Virus record (IMG/VR): IMGVR_UViG_3300027917_000193
Span: 1 to 21,050 of that record
From: a virus
DNA: 21,050 nt
Reading direction: 5' to 3' (one strand)
In this document: piece after piece, positions 7,499-14,831 of the stretch
Layout of the letters: every line of letters starts with the position of its first letter
Numbering within the stretch: the first letter of the stretch is position 1
Translations under genes and position numbers: made by a program
The notes under the pieces: generated by a model
What the model was told of the DNA's origin: nothing
Databases searched by the model: none
The model's input: only the letters and a program-made list of their open reading frames with translations

Positions 7499-7560
7499 CG
7501 GTTTGCGACAACGGCCGTTTTGTGCGGTAACAAAAAAACCAAAATTTAAAAGGGAAAAAA

Positions 7561-7953
7561 ATGCCAAATCTATTCAGAACATCAACACCAATGGGCGATT
7601 GGCGATCCTTTGATTTTACGTGCGACGTGTCGGGCGGATGTGAATCCGGCCAGTTGAAATTATACAACGACACGGTTGGCGTCATTTTCGAGGACGTCGA
7701 TTTTGGGGAAACGGCCGTGATGGTTTACCACATCGAAAAGGTCGTTTTGGAAAAGGCCGTCGGAACCGGCGAGGCCGCCAATCCTGGCGATGCGTTGTAT
7801 TGGTCGGGAACATACGGCGATCCGGTCACCGTGAATTGGCAAACCGGATATTATTGGATTGCAATCGCGGTTGAACCGGCCGCCGAGGATGTCGCCGAGG
7901 TCATTGCCGACCTGAAAGGTGACAAGGCCACGGTCGGCGCGTTCGGCGCATAA
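7561..7953 (+). CDS. Capsid decoration-like protein (DUF2190-like)
   Basis: The 130-residue beta-rich protein has the pattern of DUF2190-type head proteins: GDALYWSGTYGDPVTV followed by GYYWIAIAVEPAAE and a C-terminus LKGDKATVGAFGA. Such proteins sit next to the capsid gene and are thought to decorate or stabilise the head. The leader 7499-7560 ends in an A-rich ribosome site (AAAAGGGAAAAAA), unlike the GGAGGGCG type used elsewhere. This gene and the capsid gene also use CAG and CTG codons more freely than their neighbours, which would fit high expression. Confidence 0.7.
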   Translation: MPNLFRTSTPMGDWRSFDFTCDVSGGCESGQLKLYNDTVGVIFEDVDFGETAVMVYHIEKVVLEKAVGTGEAANPGDALYWSGTYGDPVTVNWQTGYYWIAIAVEPAAEDVAEVIADLKGDKATVGAFGA

Positions 7954-7982
7954 TCCGGATCGAAAAGAAAGGAAAAAAACCA

Positions 7983-9065
7983 ATGAAATCAACAATATTC
8001 AAAAATTGGGATTGGTCGAAATTCGATCCGAAAAATACCGAACATCGCAAGATGTTATCGGCGCGCATGCAATATTTTTGTGCGTTGCCGGATCGGTATG
8101 TGCCGGAACGTTTTTCGAAGGTGCAGGAATTCATCGTCGACAAGGCCGGTTACACCGCCGAACATGCGGCGATGATCAATTCGAAAATTCAGGAATTCAC
8201 AACCACCGGCGATTTTCCGGCATCCATTTTGCCGGTCATCGAAAAATTCCACGCCACGCCGCATTATGACACCGGTTATGAGGAAATATTCGACATCCGC
8301 GATTTTTCCGGATCACGTCGAAACGGTTTCGAAATGTCGGACGTGACAAGCGGATTGACGTTCGAAATTATACCGAACGGAAAAAAGGCCAAGGTTTATC
8401 AGTTTTCCGGAACCAAACAAACCGTGTATTTTCACAAATACGCCGGTGCGCTGAATTGGGATCGGCAGTTATTCGACGACATGGAATATTGGACAATCGA
8501 GGACAACGCCGTTGCGTTCCGGAACGCCGCATATTCGCATCGCGCATCGGTTTATTACGCGCTATTGGAGGCGGCCGCCGCGACCAAGGCGTGCATTTCG
8601 TTGACCGATCCAGGTTGCGACGACAACCTTTGTTCCAAAACCGCCGTGGCGTGGGCGACGGCATTAAACACCGCCGCGCAAACGATCCTTTTGGCCGTGC
8701 GAAACAAAGGTTACGGTGTGACGCCGCAAAACGCGTCGTTCGTCATTTTAACTCCGATTCAGTTGACCGGATTGATGCGTCAAGCGCTCGACGTCAATTT
8801 ACAGGCGTTTTCCGGTTCGGAACGTCACATCAATTATAATTTCCGGATCGTGTCAACGATGATGTTGGCGAACACATCGCAGGTCATCGTCGCATTGCCG
8901 AAAATCAAAATGAAAGGCGGTTACCGCATGGATTTGACCATTTTTTCGGATTTCGACATTTTATCATACGTCGACACCGAGGCCGGATGGATGCGGTTTG
9001 GCGGCGCGATCGGCGACACCGATCAAATCGAGTGCATCGACTCCACGTTGCCGTCGGGATTTTAA
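7983..9065 (+). CDS. Major capsid protein (HK97-fold, by position and length)
   Basis: The 360-residue protein is encoded after the scaffold and decoration genes and is followed by a strong terminator, as expected for the most abundant virion protein. The N-terminus is helical and lacks a long delta domain, in keeping with a separate scaffold. The central part (GFEMSDVTSGLTFEIIPNG then VYQFSGTKQTVYF) and the C-terminal part (VIVALPKIKMKGGYRMDLTI then FSDFDILSYVDTEAGWMRFG) look like the strand-rich P and A domains. An unusual cluster of three Cys lies at residues 204, 212 and 217. The ribosome site is AAAGGA in an A-rich leader. I do not recognise a close named relative. Confidence 0.8.
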   Translation: MKSTIFKNWDWSKFDPKNTEHRKMLSARMQYFCALPDRYVPERFSKVQEFIVDKAGYTAEHAAMINSKIQEFTTTGDFPASILPVIEKFHATPHYDTGYEEIFDIRDFSGSRRNGFEMSDVTSGLTFEIIPNGKKAKVYQFSGTKQTVYFHKYAGALNWDRQLFDDMEYWTIEDNAVAFRNAAYSHRASVYYALLEAAAATKACISLTDPGCDDNLCSKTAVAWATALNTAAQTILLAVRNKGYGVTPQNASFVILTPIQLTGLMRQALDVNLQAFSGSERHINYNFRIVSTMMLANTSQVIVALPKIKMKGGYRMDLTIFSDFDILSYVDTEAGWMRFGGAIGDTDQIECIDSTLPSGF

Positions 9066-9092
9066 CCGGCTAACAAACGCATGATCACATTC

Positions 9093-9129
9093 GGGGGGGC
9101 GGCCACGGCGCCGCCCTCCCATTTTTTTT
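9093..9129 (+). terminator. Rho-independent terminator after the capsid gene
   Basis: Arms 9093-9103 (GGGGGGGCGGC) and 9110-9120 (GCCGCCCTCCC) pair over 11 positions with one G-U, around a 6-base loop. A run of eight T at 9122-9129 follows. It is the only clear intrinsic terminator in the window. It separates capsid transcription from the sugar/sulfate cassette, whose first ATG is only 3 bases after the T run. Confidence 0.9.
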
Positions 9130-9132
9130 GAC

Positions 9133-9903
9133 ATGGCAAAAACATTGTCCGACCGATACGTTCAAACCGGCGATGCGGCCGTTCGCGAACGCATCCGCAA
9201 AAAAATGGAAAACGAACGATTCCGGAAAGATTGGAATCGGCCGTTGAACGGCAACAAAAAACCATTGATCGAAATTTTAAAGGATGGCGCATGGAAAAAC
9301 GAACCGTGTTTTTTGATCGGCGGAGGGCCGTCATTGCGCGGATTCGATTTCGAACGTTTGCGCGGCGCCGGTCGCGTGATCGCGATAAACAAGGCGTTCA
9401 TGGACGCGCCGTTTGCCGACATGTTGTTTTCAATGGATCACCGTTTTTATAATTGGTTGCGGATCGGAATCAACAAAAACATGGTCGGCGCCAAACAAAA
9501 ATTTGCCGAATTCCAGGGAATCAAATGTTGGTTGGACATTAACAATTCATTTTATGACGGAATTTATTTCGTTGTCGGCAAACGCGGCGGCGACATGGCG
9601 GTTTCGTTGGAGGATGGAATTCCGCCAGGGAACAATTCAGGTTATGCGGCAATCCAAATCGCGATGGTTTTGGGGTGCGATCCGATTTATTTATTAGGTT
9701 ACGACATGAATCACGACAACGGCGTTTCACATTATCACGGCGGTTATCCGATCGCACAACGCGAAATCACCGTTGTTCGTTTTCGACATAAATTTGAACG
9801 TGTGGCCGACCGGATTTTGGCGCGCACGCATGTTTACAATTTGAATCCGAATTCGGGATTGCGTTGTTTTCCGTTCAAAACAATCGACGAGGTTTTGAAA
9901 TGA
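9133..9903 (+). CDS. DUF115/MptE-like GGGPSL protein, probable sugar transferase
   Basis: The 256-residue protein carries FLIGGGPSLRGFDFERLRG (residues 60-78), RVIAINKAFMDAPFADMLFS (81-100) and MDHRFY. Later it has NNSGYAAIQIAMVLGCDPIY (167-186) and LLGYDMNH. This is the pattern of the DUF115/MptE-like superfamily, which includes flagellin-modifying Maf proteins and resembles sialyltransferase-type folds. It probably transfers or handles an activated sugar, but the substrate is not visible. It opens the glycan cassette. The ATG directly follows a terminator and has no Shine-Dalgarno, so its expression (read-through, leaderless message or internal promoter) is unclear. It overlaps the next ORF by ATGA. 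Confidence 0.75.
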   Translation: MAKTLSDRYVQTGDAAVRERIRKKMENERFRKDWNRPLNGNKKPLIEILKDGAWKNEPCFLIGGGPSLRGFDFERLRGAGRVIAINKAFMDAPFADMLFSMDHRFYNWLRIGINKNMVGAKQKFAEFQGIKCWLDINNSFYDGIYFVVGKRGGDMAVSLEDGIPPGNNSGYAAIQIAMVLGCDPIYLLGYDMNHDNGVSHYHGGYPIAQREITVVRFRHKFERVADRILARTHVYNLNPNSGLRCFPFKTIDEVLK

Positions 9904-10076
9904 AAATCGGCAAAAATACGATCCTGATATTTCATCGCGAAATATTCCGGCGCCGGAAATTTTGGCGTTTCGATCGTGGCATATGGCCGCACAATAAACG
10001 GTGGTCGCCGCCGATTTTTAAATATAGGAATTTTGGGCCGTTTGAAATTCGAATTCATTTGGAGGGCGAAAAATGA
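9900..10076 (+). CDS. Small basic aromatic-rich protein in cassette
   Basis: The 58-residue protein is unusually rich in Arg, Lys, Phe and Trp (IFHREIFRRRKFWRFDRGIW). It overlaps both neighbours by ATGA. It starts MKIG, like the glycosyltransferase at 10857, and both proteins later have GPF followed by an alternating Ile pattern. This could mark it as a remnant or short relative of that protein's N-terminus, but the resemblance is weak. The final LEGEK is encoded by the next gene's ribosome site. No family is recognised. It could bind nucleic acid or membrane, or be a non-functional spacer that keeps translation continuous. Confidence 0.5.
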   Translation: MKIGKNTILIFHREIFRRRKFWRFDRGIWPHNKRWSPPIFKYRNFGPFEIRIHLEGEK

Positions 10077-10654
10077 ATTATGTAATCACATCGTATTTCA
10101 CGCCGTCATATGCGCACGTGGCCGACAAGTATTTGAAACCATCGTTGCGCGAATTGTCGGTTCCAAATCACATTTCATTGTTATCCGATCGCGGCAATTG
10201 GCAATCGAACACATTGTTCAAGGCCAATTTTATTTCGCGCATGATGATCAAATATCCGGAAAAGGGAATTGTGTTCGTGGACGCCGATGCGGTGATCCGC
10301 GCGGAACCGGTTTTGTTTGATCAATTGTTCATCGACGGCATTGATTTTGCGGCACACCGGCGCACGTGGCGCCGTGGCCGGATCAAGGATGAAATGTTGT
10401 CGGGAACGTTGTATTTTGGGCCGACCGAGGCCGCGCGCATTTTGGTCAATGCATGGATCGACGAAAACAAGGCGCATCCAACCAAATTGGAACAACGGAA
10501 TTTGGAGGCCGCGTTTGATGCGGTTTCGGAATATCCCTTGGTTTGGAAATGGTTGCCGGTTGAATATTGCACCGTGTTTGATGGCGACGACCGGCCGAAA
10601 AATCCGGTGATCGAACATTTCCAGGCGTCACGGAAAATGCGGCGGAAACGGTGA
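10073..10654 (+). CDS. GT-A type glycosyltransferase with DxD motif
   Basis: The 193-residue protein starts MNYVITSYFTPSY. It has GIVFVDADAVIRAEPVLFDQ at about residues 65-84, in which VDAD (Asp 70, Asp 72) is a metal/nucleotide-sugar DxD site. It then has MLSGTLYFGPT (108-118), EQRNLEAAF and WKWLPVEYC. This is the outline of small GT-A fold nucleotide-diphospho-sugar transferases. It probably adds one sugar to a glycan made by the cassette; sugar and acceptor are unknown. A strong TTGGAGGGCG ribosome site precedes it. It overlaps the next ORF by GTGA. Confidence 0.75.
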   Translation: MNYVITSYFTPSYAHVADKYLKPSLRELSVPNHISLLSDRGNWQSNTLFKANFISRMMIKYPEKGIVFVDADAVIRAEPVLFDQLFIDGIDFAAHRRTWRRGRIKDEMLSGTLYFGPTEAARILVNAWIDENKAHPTKLEQRNLEAAFDAVSEYPLVWKWLPVEYCTVFDGDDRPKNPVIEHFQASRKMRRKR

Positions 10655-10857
10655 ACAACAAAAAAATGAAACCGTCGGAAATCCGCGCGTTGATTGGCCG
10701 TGCGATCGAATCGTTCAATGCCAATCCGCGCCAAATGACCGGCGACGTTTTCACGCGCCGCGAATTGCGGATTTTGGAATCACGCGGCATTGTCCGATCG
10801 TACACGATGCGGCAACCGTCATCCGGCCAAGTCAAACGCATGTGGACATTGATTTAA
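10651..10857 (+). CDS. Small protein, possibly winged-helix-like
   Basis: The 68-residue ORF starts at GTG 10651, overlapping the previous stop (GTGA); ATG 10666 is the alternative start. It is basic and mostly helical, and ends in a possible wing: FTRRELRILESRGIVRSYTM followed by QVKRMWTLI. The layout of helices then a hairpin resembles small DNA-binding domains, but no clear family is visible. It overlaps the next gene's ATG through TAATG. It may be regulatory within the cassette, though this is weakly supported. Confidence 0.5.
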   Translation: MNNKKMKPSEIRALIGRAIESFNANPRQMTGDVFTRRELRILESRGIVRSYTMRQPSSGQVKRMWTLI

Positions 10858-11795
10858 TGAAAATTGGAATCCGCCGCATATTATGGCCGAAATTAAAGGA
10901 ACGGCCGAAAACGGAATATTTGTTGCATGGTTTCCTGAAAACCGGATTGTTCGTCAAAAAATGTGGTGGTTTTCATCGCAAATGGCGTTTGCCAGGAAAC
11001 CATTTGGGGCCGTTTATTTATCCGATCCAAATCGATTTCAATGTGGCCGGTAAAATCAAACCGGTCATTGTGTGGTTTGACACATTTCCGAATCCGGATA
11101 AATTTTTTTTGAATTTCAAAAAACCGGATGATTTTTATTTCAAAACGCATGTTCGAAAAAAACAATTATCGGAAAACAAGCGCATTTTCGTCATGCCGAA
11201 TTCAGGTTCACGCATGCATTTTTTGGACAAAATTGCGGACATGCGCGCGATTGCCGGAGGGATGGCAACAACGAACGTTCCAATTGTCGATTTTTTCGGA
11301 GTGTTTCGGAACGATCACGAATCGCGTTTGGCGGTGGTCAAACACGTGGTCGATTCCGGCAAATATTCCGCGATTATGGGCGTTCACAATTTGCACGGCG
11401 AACGCGTGACCGATGATCGATATTTCAATCCACGATTGGAATATGACGCGCATTGTCGCGTCGCGGCGCGTGCGCGGTTCGCCGTCGCCCTCCCTGGCGG
11501 CCGCGCCGCGCCGTATTGTTCATTTCGACATGTCGAATTTTGGGCGTTCGGCGCAACGTGCATGTCGTTCGATCCGGATTGCGCATTACCAGGGAATCCC
11601 GATCCGCACGAAATCATGGTGATTTTCAAACCGGATTTGTCGGATTTCGATTCGGTCGCGGAATACTATTTAAAACGCGCCGATGAGCGCGCCAGGATCG
11701 CGCACAACGGCCAAACGTATTTCGACGAATACTTGGCGCCGGTCAAACATGCCGAATGGATTATAAACCACGTGATCGAAAGGGAATTCAAATGA
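10857..11795 (+). CDS. Exostosin/GT90-like glycosyltransferase
   Basis: The 312-residue protein has a C-terminal half like exostosin-, GT90- or CAP59-type transferases: ARFAVALPGGRAAPYCSF, RHVEFWAFGATCMSFDPD, and a terminal stretch (FDSVAEYYLKRADERARIAH then NGQTYFDEYLAP) that matches the helix closing GT-B domains. The N-terminal half (MKIGIRRILWPKLK) is basic and aromatic. ATG 10857 overlaps the previous stop in TAATG; a GTG at 10842 would add five residues. It probably transfers a sugar in the same pathway as its neighbours. Donor and acceptor are unknown. Confidence 0.65.
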   Translation: MKIGIRRILWPKLKERPKTEYLLHGFLKTGLFVKKCGGFHRKWRLPGNHLGPFIYPIQIDFNVAGKIKPVIVWFDTFPNPDKFFLNFKKPDDFYFKTHVRKKQLSENKRIFVMPNSGSRMHFLDKIADMRAIAGGMATTNVPIVDFFGVFRNDHESRLAVVKHVVDSGKYSAIMGVHNLHGERVTDDRYFNPRLEYDAHCRVAARARFAVALPGGRAAPYCSFRHVEFWAFGATCMSFDPDCALPGNPDPHEIMVIFKPDLSDFDSVAEYYLKRADERARIAHNGQTYFDEYLAPVKHAEWIINHVIEREFK

Positions 11796-12493
11796 ATGAT
11801 TTGGTGAAAGTTATTTTGCCGTCATGTTCAACCGAACGTTTGCCAATGTTAATTCGCACGTGCGGAACGGTCATGGCGCAAACACATCAACGCACGAAAC
11901 CGTTGGTTGTGGCCGACGGCAATGTTGAAATTTTCAATGCAATTCGAAATTTGGATTTGTGTGCGTTATTTAACGAAACACGACGTGATTGGATTTATTC
12001 GATAAACCGCGTGGTCGCAACGGTGCCGTCGGATTTTTATGTTTACGCCTCCGATGATTTGATTTTTGATCCGGATTGCATCAAAAACGCAATGGCCGTC
12101 ATGCGGAACAAATTTCCGGATGGCGATGGCGTGGTTTCGATCCGGCAAATCCTTGAACGTGAAAAAGGTTGTTCGACGGCATTTGGAATGTTCGGAACAA
12201 AATTCGCCGATCGGTTCCCGAACCGCGCCGTTTTTTGTCCTGATTATGTGCATTATTATTCCGACGCGGAATTGGGGCGCGTGGCGGCCGCGTTGAACCG
12301 GTTGGCGCATTGCGAAAACGCCACGGTCAAACATTCACGGCCGCGCGATGAAACATGGAGATTGGCGCACACGGTATTGAATCGCGACAAAACGGTGCGC
12401 CAGGATCGCCGCAAACGCGGTTTCGAATGGGGATTGGATTTCGAATTGATGTCAAAATCGCCAAAAACACATGTTGACCACGCAAAACCATGA
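11792..12493 (+). CDS. GT2-like glycosyltransferase
   Basis: The 233-residue protein has a GT-A fold outline: VKVILPSCSTERLPMLIRTC near the N-terminus, VVADGN at about 39-44, and SDFYVYASDDLIFDPDCIKN (80-99), in which ASDDL is the acidic metal-binding motif. A His/Asp-bearing stretch (FCPDYVHYYSDAELG) follows. It lacks the C-terminal membrane segments of processive GT2 enzymes, so it probably adds single sugars in the cytoplasm. The start is ATG 11792, behind AAAGGGA and overlapping the preceding stop by ATGA. Base composition matches the rest of the phage. Confidence 0.7.
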   Translation: MNDLVKVILPSCSTERLPMLIRTCGTVMAQTHQRTKPLVVADGNVEIFNAIRNLDLCALFNETRRDWIYSINRVVATVPSDFYVYASDDLIFDPDCIKNAMAVMRNKFPDGDGVVSIRQILEREKGCSTAFGMFGTKFADRFPNRAVFCPDYVHYYSDAELGRVAAALNRLAHCENATVKHSRPRDETWRLAHTVLNRDKTVRQDRRKRGFEWGLDFELMSKSPKTHVDHAKP

Positions 12494-12550
12494 AAACGGC
12501 GCCGTGTAACGCCATATAAAGGCCGAACGCAAGGCGGCCAATGGTACGAC

Positions 12551-13402
12551 ATGCATAAAACGATCGCGTTTCCACACCGCGCCGCAACGAAATATTATCA
12601 ATCGCATTGGATGGCGTTTTCGATTGCGGCCAAACATGCCGATTGGAACGTTCAATTGTATGACATGCCGCGCCGTGACAAGCGCGGTTTCATTGTGAAA
12701 TCGAACGGCGTTCGTATATTGATCGATCACGGCGATTTGAAAACATTGGCGGTCGATGTCGACGATTTCAAATTGTGTTTTAAATACCATTGGAACGAAC
12801 AACATTGTTCCGACCGGCCGAATGTGCATCCGTGGTCACCGATCACGTTTTATAATTGGTTCGAATTCGACGAATTGCGTCGGAAATTTGAAACCGATTT
12901 CATGTCGCATCCGCATCCGCGTGTTCGGATCGCGGCAAACCAAATCCCATATGCCGGTGCGCGATCGCGGCGGTTGCGTGTTCACGACATGTTGCGGCGC
13001 GAATTCGGAAAACGCGTCGACACGAAAATCAAGGAACAAAAAACATTTTGGCGGCATGCATACGGCGCCATGTGTGCCGTGTGCGTTCCTGGCCAACGAA
13101 ACGACATATTGGATCGCGGCCAATTACAATTGATGGCGTTTGGCGTTCCGACGGTTTCGCCGAAATTGTCGACCGTATTGCCGGATGGTGTATCGCCGGT
13201 TCCTGGCCGCCATTATTTTCAATGCCGGTCGGATTATTCCGATTTGATCGACGTGGTAAAATACATCGATGCGAATCCGGAACACGCGCGGAGGATCGGC
13301 AATGCGGCGCGATCCATGTTCAACCGGAATTGTTTGCCGGAAATTTTAATGTTTCATTTTTTTTCGAAATTATATGCGGTGGTGAAAAATGCCATTTCCT
13401 GA
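12551..13402 (+). CDS. GT-B fold (GT4-like) glycosyltransferase
   Basis: The 283-residue protein resembles the nucleotide-sugar-binding half of GT-B enzymes: MCAVCVPGQRNDILDRGQLQ (174-193) then LMAFGVPTVSP (194-204) and LPDGVSPVPGRHYFQC (210-225). A closing helix follows (DLIDVVKYIDANPEHARRIG, 231-250). The usual acidic residue of GT4 is not obvious, so the mechanism may vary. The leader 12494-12550 has no good Shine-Dalgarno. It contains a weak hairpin (GGCCG/CGGCC at 12521-12525 and 12535-12539). The gene overlaps the sulfotransferase by 14 bases, so the two are probably co-translated. Confidence 0.7.
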   Translation: MHKTIAFPHRAATKYYQSHWMAFSIAAKHADWNVQLYDMPRRDKRGFIVKSNGVRILIDHGDLKTLAVDVDDFKLCFKYHWNEQHCSDRPNVHPWSPITFYNWFEFDELRRKFETDFMSHPHPRVRIAANQIPYAGARSRRLRVHDMLRREFGKRVDTKIKEQKTFWRHAYGAMCAVCVPGQRNDILDRGQLQLMAFGVPTVSPKLSTVLPDGVSPVPGRHYFQCRSDYSDLIDVVKYIDANPEHARRIGNAARSMFNRNCLPEILMFHFFSKLYAVVKNAIS

Positions 13403-14102
13403 TTTTATGATTATCGGCGCGTCGCGATCCGGCACGTCGTCGTTGTTTTTGAATTTATGCCAACATCCGCAAATATTGAAACCATCATACAAGGAACCGC
13501 ATTATTTCGACAACCACATTGCGAAAGGCGATGCGTGGTATTTCGGCATGTTCCCAACGACAAATCGGATTCAATTGACATTTGAGGCCACGCCGAATTA
13601 TTTATACCATGCAAACGCGCCGGAACGGATTTCGGATTTTGAAAAACGGCACGCATTGGAATTGCGGTTCATTGTTATGTTGCGAAATCCGATCAATCGC
13701 ACGTGGTCGCATTTTTGCCATTGCAAAAACCGCGTCAACGCGCACAAATTAGAGGTTGCAATTTCGAAATCGAGGCGGCAACCGTTTGTCGCAAAATCGG
13801 TTTACATCGACCAAATCGAACGATGGCAAAAACATTTCGACCGGTCAAAATTTTTGTTTATCCGATCGGAGGATTTTTATCGGGATTCGCGCGGCGTTTG
13901 CAGGGCCATTTTCCGTTGGTTGGGCGTCGATGAAATTGTGTTGTCGAAAATTAAATATTACGATCCGTGGAAACCAAACAATTTCAAAAAAACCAAATAC
14001 AAACAATGTCCGCCGGAATTGCGCCGCCGGTTGGCCGATTTTTTCGAACCGCACAATCGGCGATTATATGATTTCATGGGATTCGATTTTAATTGGGAAT
14101 AA
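13389..14102 (+). CDS. Sulfotransferase (heparan sulfate-type, PAPS-dependent)
   Basis: The 237-residue protein carries the full signature of PAPS-dependent sulfotransferases. The 5'-phosphosulfate loop is IIGASRSGTSSLF (8-20). KEPHYFD (35-41) and EATPNYLY (66-73) resemble the heparan-type N- and O-sulfotransferases. The 3'-phosphate site is RFIVMLRNPINRTWSHF (93-109, with Arg 99 and Ser 107). SVYIDQIERWQKHF then LFIRSEDFY (137-163) follows. Such enzymes move sulfate from PAPS to hydroxyl or amino groups, usually on sugars. It overlaps the GT-B gene by 14 bases. The phage would rely on host PAPS, since no PAPS-making gene is present here. The call is among the firmest in the cassette. Confidence 0.88.
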   Translation: MPFPDFMIIGASRSGTSSLFLNLCQHPQILKPSYKEPHYFDNHIAKGDAWYFGMFPTTNRIQLTFEATPNYLYHANAPERISDFEKRHALELRFIVMLRNPINRTWSHFCHCKNRVNAHKLEVAISKSRRQPFVAKSVYIDQIERWQKHFDRSKFLFIRSEDFYRDSRGVCRAIFRWLGVDEIVLSKIKYYDPWKPNNFKKTKYKQCPPELRRRLADFFEPHNRRLYDFMGFDFNWE

Positions 14103-14110
14103 ATTGGCCA

Positions 14111-14124
14111 CACAACATATTGTG
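14111..14124. repeat. 14-base inverted-repeat motif, copy 3
   Basis: The third exact copy of CACAACATATTGTG lies 8 bases after the first sulfotransferase stop. Its left flank AATTGGCCA resembles that of copy 1. A degenerate fourth copy follows about 42 bp downstream. Confidence 0.75.
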
Positions 14125-14153
14125 GCGCGCAGGATCCAATTTTTCAATGCGAC

Positions 14154-14165
14154 CGCAACATGTGG
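14154..14165. repeat. Degenerate copy 4 of the inverted-repeat motif
   Basis: CGCAACATGTGG looks like the 14-mer plus its trailing G with two bases lost and one changed. Its distance from copy 3 (about 42 bp) and its place just before the ribosome site match copy 2 in the 2313-2370 pair. Confidence 0.4.
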
Positions 14166-14189
14166 TATGGTTGAATTGGAGGGCGAAAA

Positions 14190-14831
14190 ATGAAAATCAT
14201 TGTGACCGGCATGCACCGATCCGGAACGTCGATGGTCGCCGGATTGTTGGGATTGTGCGGCGGATATTTGGGAAACAATTTGATTTCCGGATTGCGCGAC
14301 AATCCGAAAGGCCATTTTGAGGATCGCGAATTTGTGGCGATCAACGATTACATTTTGCGGAAAAACGGCGGTTCCTGGCGGAATCCTCCGGCCACGATCA
14401 CGGCCGTTCCGGTTCCGCGCATGCGGCGGTTTTTGGAAAAATGGCCGACCGACAAACCGGTTGTGTTGAAATGTCCGCGCGCATGTTTAACGTTGGGCGT
14501 TTGGCGGCAATTGATCCATGATCGCAATTTACAGGTTGTTTTTGTGGCGCGATCGGCAAATGAAATTTCCGAATCGTTGGCGGTTCGAAACAAAATTTCA
14601 CATGTCGAGGCAATGGACATTTATCACAAATACCGAAACGCGTTCATCAAAAACGTGACCGGCCGAAAATATGTGACGACGTTTTATGCCGGATATTTCG
14701 GCCAGGGGCCGATTCCCTGGCGCACCGAATTGGGGAAATTGTGCATTGCGGTCGGATTGAAAATGCCGATCGACATCGGCGAAATTCAGGATTTCGTTGA
14801 TCCAAAATTGAGGCATCATGTTGACCGATAA
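14190..14831 (+). CDS. Second sulfotransferase family protein
   Basis: The 213-residue protein has a P-loop-like 5'-phosphosulfate site TGMHRSGTSMVAGLLGL (6-22), VVLKCPRACL (91-100), and a 3'-phosphate site VVFVARSANEISESL (116-130, with Arg 121 and Ser 128). It belongs to a different branch from the first sulfotransferase, nearer the bacterial group found among glycan gene clusters. The two may act at different positions or on different acceptors. A strong TTGGAGGGCG ribosome site precedes it, after the second repeat pair. It overlaps the next gene by 14 bases. No truncation is seen. Confidence 0.8.
   Translation: MKIIVTGMHRSGTSMVAGLLGLCGGYLGNNLISGLRDNPKGHFEDREFVAINDYILRKNGGSWRNPPATITAVPVPRMRRFLEKWPTDKPVVLKCPRACLTLGVWRQLIHDRNLQVVFVARSANEISESLAVRNKISHVEAMDIYHKYRNAFIKNVTGRKYVTTFYAGYFGQGPIPWRTELGKLCIAVGLKMPIDIGEIQDFVDPKLRHHVDR

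Noticed and set aside
7499-7560. Palindrome AACGGCCGTT in the leader of the decoration gene as a terminator or operator
   Set aside because: The stem is short, no T run follows, and it has no second copy; it is left as an unremarkable leader.
12474-12520. TTGACC and TATAAA as a sigma-70 promoter before the GT-B gene
   Set aside because: The two boxes are about 35 bases apart, too far for a normal promoter; the host promoter consensus is unknown.
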